NCBI GenBank assembly: GCA_023429365.1
Contig: JAEYVW010000240.1
Location: 1-8,840, forward strand
DNA length: 8,840 nucleotides
Origin: Bacteroidota bacterium
Lineage (GTDB): Bacteria; Bacteroidota; Bacteroidia; Chitinophagales; Chitinophagaceae
Reading direction: 5' to 3'
Below, piece by piece: positions 6,611 to 8,840 of the stretch. The notes below the pieces were generated by a model, which was not told the DNA's origin, did not search any database, and saw only the letters and a program-made list of their open reading frames with translations. The position numbers and the translations under genes are program-made. Positions within the stretch are counted from its first letter, which is position 1; every line of letters begins with the position of its first letter.

Positions 6611-8578
6611 ATGCTTAAAAAGCTCAGTGCTCATATTATTCTAACCGCCATTTTATTCTCCTTCACCAATTCTGCATCGTCGCAGGAACAGTCACTTCCA
6701 CATAGCTGGAAAGTTGAAAGTAAAAAGTTAGAAGAAGGGCGATACGAGCTTATTTTTTCAACGGCCGCATCCGGCGATTGGAAAATTTATGCACCGAACC
6801 AGGTATTGCTGGATGTAAAGACAACAGAATTAAATTTCGCTGATTCCGCCATTAGCAAGTCGGGAGATTTTATTATCTCGGGCCAGCAACCGGTGGATGA
6901 AAGCAGTCCAATTTTTGAAAATACAAATGTCAGGCTGCATGCAGGTGATGTGGAGTGGAGGGCCGATATACGGATACAAGGCACTGTACCGGCACAGTTA
7001 CAGGGCAGCCTGATGTATACCTATGGTAAAAACGACGAGTTTTATCCAGGCACGGCATTTACCTTTGATGTGGCACTGGAAGGCGGCGTAGTTACAGGCT
7101 CCGCGATAAAAGTTGCTTCAATCGATCTTGCCAACCCGGTAAACAACTGCGGTGATGACGGTACAGAAAGCAAAAGTATTCTGACAATTTTCCTGCTGGG
7201 CTTATTGGGAGGTATCATCGCTTTGCTTACACCCTGCGTGTTTCCAATGATACCAGTGACAGTAACTTTTTTTACAAAAAAATCACAGGACAGGAAAAAG
7301 GGTATCAGGAATGCGATCCTCTATGGTTCGTTTATTTTCCTGATCTATGTGATCATCACTATACCGTTTCATATCGCCAATGAAGCCATCAGTCCTGAGA
7401 TCTTTAATAATATTTCAACCAATGTATGGCTCAACCTGCTGTTCTTCGCCGTCTTCGTGGCATTCGCGTTGTCGTTTTTTGGACTCTATGAGATCGGGTT
7501 ACCCGCAGGATTGGCCAATAGAATGGATTCCAAATCAGGATTGGGCAACCTGGGAGGAATTTTCTTTATGGCTTTTACACTTGCGATCGTTTCATTTTCC
7601 TGTACCGGGCCCATACTCGGTACACTGCTGGTGGGTGTCGCTGAGCAGGGGGCCTGGCCACTTACAGCCGGTGCTGCCGGTTTCGGACTGGCACTTGGAT
7701 TACCTTTCGCGTTATTTGCCATGTTTCCTCACTGGCTCCAGTCCCTACCCAGATCGGGTGGCTGGATGACTGATGTAAAAGTGATACTGGGCTTTTTGGA
7801 ACTGGCCCTGGCAATAAAGTTTTTATCAAATGCCGACCTGGTGGAACAATGGGGTTTGCTGAAGAGAGAAATTTTTATTGGGTTATGGATCGTAATAGGT
7901 GTTTTGATGGTCTTATACCTGTTGGGCAAGATCAGGATCGCACATAGTTCACCGGTAAGAAAGATATCTTTTACCCGCCTGGCATTTATAATCCTGTTTG
8001 CCTCATTTACCATTTATCTTATTCCTGGTCTTACCAATTCACGCTGGGCTGACCTGAAGCTGATCAGCGGGTTTCCACCACCCCGTACTTATAGCCTTTA
8101 CAAAGTTGAAAGCCAACTTGAGCCGATCCATAATAATTATGAAGAGGCTCTTGCCATATCGAAAAGGGAAAATAAACCTGTGTTGATCGATTTTACGGGA
8201 TGGGCATGCGTGAACTGCCGCAGGATGGAAGAAAAAGTTTGGCCGGATCCCCTGGTGGACAGCCTGATGCGGACACGTTTTGTGGTGCTTTCCCTGTACG
8301 TGGATGAAAGAAAGAAGCTGCCCCTAACTGAACAAACTGTTTACAAAGCCGGCAATGGCCAGGAAAAATCCATCATTACGGTGGGTGATAAATGGTCCAC
8401 TTTTCAAACCGAAAATTTCGGAGCTACCTCGCAGCCCCAGTACGCGATCATCAGCGCGGACGAAAAGGTTTTGACAAAAACAAAATACTATACCCCGGAT
8501 GCGGAAGAATTTGCAGAATGGCTGCAGTGTGGGCTGGAGGCTTTCCAGAAGACACAGTCAGTAGTCAATAGTCGGTAG
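6611..8578 (+). CDS. dsbD: DsbD-like transmembrane thiol:disulfide interchange protein
   Basis: This 655-residue protein moves reducing equivalents from cytoplasmic thioredoxin across the inner membrane. Order: signal peptide (1-25, ending ASSQ); periplasmic alpha-type domain (about 28-157); lone Cys180; eight membrane helices (about 189-211, 236-256, 274-294, 315-343, 351-372, 385-405, 421-438, 456-472); then a thioredoxin-like domain (about 505-645). The membrane redox pair is Cys209 in TPCVFPMIP and Cys331 in FSCTGPILG. The thioredoxin domain has CVNC (533-536) in GWACVNCRRME. The alpha domain aligns without gaps to the upstream 6084 product, but the two redox cysteines are replaced by Gly139 and Phe144 (YTYGKNDEFYP). 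The upstream protein probably supplies that function. The last six residues (SVVNSR) and the TAG stop are encoded by a heptamer repeat array. Expression may depend on read-through of the terminator upstream. Confidence 0.95.
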   Translation: MLKKLSAHIILTAILFSFTNSASSQEQSLPHSWKVESKKLEEGRYELIFSTAASGDWKIYAPNQVLLDVKTTELNFADSAISKSGDFIISGQQPVDESSPIFENTNVRLHAGDVEWRADIRIQGTVPAQLQGSLMYTYGKNDEFYPGTAFTFDVALEGGVVTGSAIKVASIDLANPVNNCGDDGTESKSILTIFLLGLLGGIIALLTPCVFPMIPVTVTFFTKKSQDRKKGIRNAILYGSFIFLIYVIITIPFHIANEAISPEIFNNISTNVWLNLLFFAVFVAFALSFFGLYEIGLPAGLANRMDSKSGLGNLGGIFFMAFTLAIVSFSCTGPILGTLLVGVAEQGAWPLTAGAAGFGLALGLPFALFAMFPHWLQSLPRSGGWMTDVKVILGFLELALAIKFLSNADLVEQWGLLKREIFIGLWIVIGVLMVLYLLGKIRIAHSSPVRKISFTRLAFIILFASFTIYLIPGLTNSRWADLKLISGFPPPRTYSLYKVESQLEPIHNNYEEALAISKRENKPVLIDFTGWACVNCRRMEEKVWPDPLVDSLMRTRFVVLSLYVDERKKLPLTEQTVYKAGNGQEKSIITVGDKWSTFQTENFGATSQPQYAIISADEKVLTKTKYYTPDAEEFAEWLQCGLEAFQKTQSVVNSR

Positions 8579-8583
8579 TCGGG
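8556..8583 (+). repeat. Heptamer array overlapping the 3' end of dsbD
   Basis: Four units in register: AGTCAGT (8556), AGTCAAT (8563), AGTCGGT (8570), AGTCGGG (8577). The array encodes dsbD residues 650-655 and its stop. TAG occurs at each of the three junctions (8562, 8569, 8576), one in each reading frame, and the last is the dsbD stop. As at kup, the stop is T plus the first AG of an AGTCGGG unit. Confidence 0.85.
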
Positions 8584-8593
8584 AGCCTGCTTA

Positions 8594-8646
8594 GCGTCTG
8601 ACGTCCCCGTCTGACGCGCGTGTCAAGTAAGGAGTCTGGAGTCGGG
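8594..8646 (+). repeat. Third copy of the REP-like hairpin plus two heptamers
   Basis: The 24-nt hairpin at 8594-8617 has arms GCGTC and GACG, loop TCCC, arms CGTC and GACGC, with one T-T mismatch. It differs from the kup-side copy 1 (277-300, read on the minus strand) only in the last loop base. GGAG (8582-8585) lies 8 nt before it, as in the kup copies. A 13-nt linker leads to a second GGAG and two more heptamer-like units, AGTCTGG (8633) and AGTCGGG (8640). Confidence 0.8.
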
Positions 8647-8690
8647 CGGCCGTCGGATTGCGTTTTTATCTTTTGATTTCCTGAAGGTAT

Positions 8691-8727
8691 AAAATAAAAA
8701 AACCGCCCCAATGCTATCGGAGCGGTT
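8691..8727 (-). terminator. Intrinsic terminator, best oriented for a minus-strand gene beyond the right edge
   Basis: AACCGC (8701-8706) pairs with GCGGTT (8722-8727), with a C/A mismatch and two further C-G pairs, around the loop AATGCTATC. On the minus strand the hairpin is followed by a run of Ts (complement of the A tract 8691-8702), giving a good terminator. On the plus strand only CAATTT follows, so it would be a weak bidirectional terminator for dsbD. Confidence 0.65.
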
Positions 8728-8735
8728 CAATTTGG

Positions 8736-8826
8736 TGTCATTCTGTAACAGCCTGCTGCCGGGCAAGCAAAAGAAAAATTCATTAAAAAGAACTTTTCCA
8801 GGTGCAGCGGGAGAAACAGAATGACA
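8736..8826. repeat. 91-bp inverted-repeat element at the right edge
   Basis: TGTCATTCTGT (8736-8746) and ACAGAATGACA (8816-8826) are perfect 11-bp inverted repeats 69 bp apart. The interior continues partial pairing: CTGCTGCC after the left arm against GGTGCAGCGG before the right arm. The centre is A/T-rich with no credible gene. AGGTGCAGCGGGAG (8800-8813) matches, with one base missing, the linker of the hairpin repeats after kup. It could be a MITE-like or REP-like element, or the 3' untranslated part of a minus-strand gene outside the window. Confidence 0.55.
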
Positions 8827-8840
8827 ATATCTTTTTAAAA

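Noticed and set aside
8623..8838. Minus-strand open frame of about 71 codons to the right edge
   Set aside because: It runs through the intrinsic terminator, the inverted-repeat element and a heptamer pair, and its composition is not protein-like. Openness is probably chance.

Overview
The window looks like chromosome from a Bacteroidota member, most likely Chitinophagaceae or a close relative (inference). The signs are Bacteroidota-type -7 promoter boxes (TAnnTTTG) 19-53 nt before several start codons, few Shine-Dalgarno sequences, a DUF6427-type membrane protein, and a paired DsbD arrangement. No phage, IS, CRISPR, rRNA or tRNA gene was seen.

Layout. Minus strand, left side: the first 35 codons of an unidentified protein run off the left edge (106 to 1) behind a good promoter match. 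Next comes a repeat-rich 3' region (264-383), then a complete Kup-family potassium transporter (2355 to 382, GTG start). A divergent intergenic region (2356-2593) carries promoters for both directions. Plus strand: an unrecognised secreted protein with a Tyr/Trp-rich insert (2594-4120) is followed 23 nt later by a DUF6427-like multi-spanning membrane protein (4144-5133, GTG start). Then come a 63-bp heptamer array, purQ (5269-5943), a small periplasmic DsbD alpha-domain protein (6084-6542), an intrinsic terminator, and a full-length DsbD-like transmembrane thiol reductase (6611-8578). The right edge holds more repeats, a terminator best oriented for a minus-strand gene beyond the window, and a 91-bp inverted-repeat element.

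How the genes relate. The two Dsb genes should act together. The large protein keeps its membrane cysteine pair and its thioredoxin CXXC, but its own N-terminal domain has lost both redox cysteines. The small upstream protein is homologous to that domain and keeps the pair, so it probably receives the exported electrons. PurQ is the glutaminase subunit of FGAM synthase, and its stand-alone size implies separate PurL and PurS elsewhere. The 2594 and 4144 genes look like one transcription unit of unknown role.

The most unusual signal is non-coding. Three genes (kup, the DUF6427 gene and dsbD) end in arrays of a 7-bp unit, AGTNNGN, always in the gene's sense orientation and starting at the stop codon. 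At kup and dsbD the TAG stop is formed by the repeat junction itself, and the array is followed by a conserved 24-nt hairpin (three copies in all) preceded by GGAG at a fixed distance. This resembles a REP-like composite element that targets gene 3' ends.
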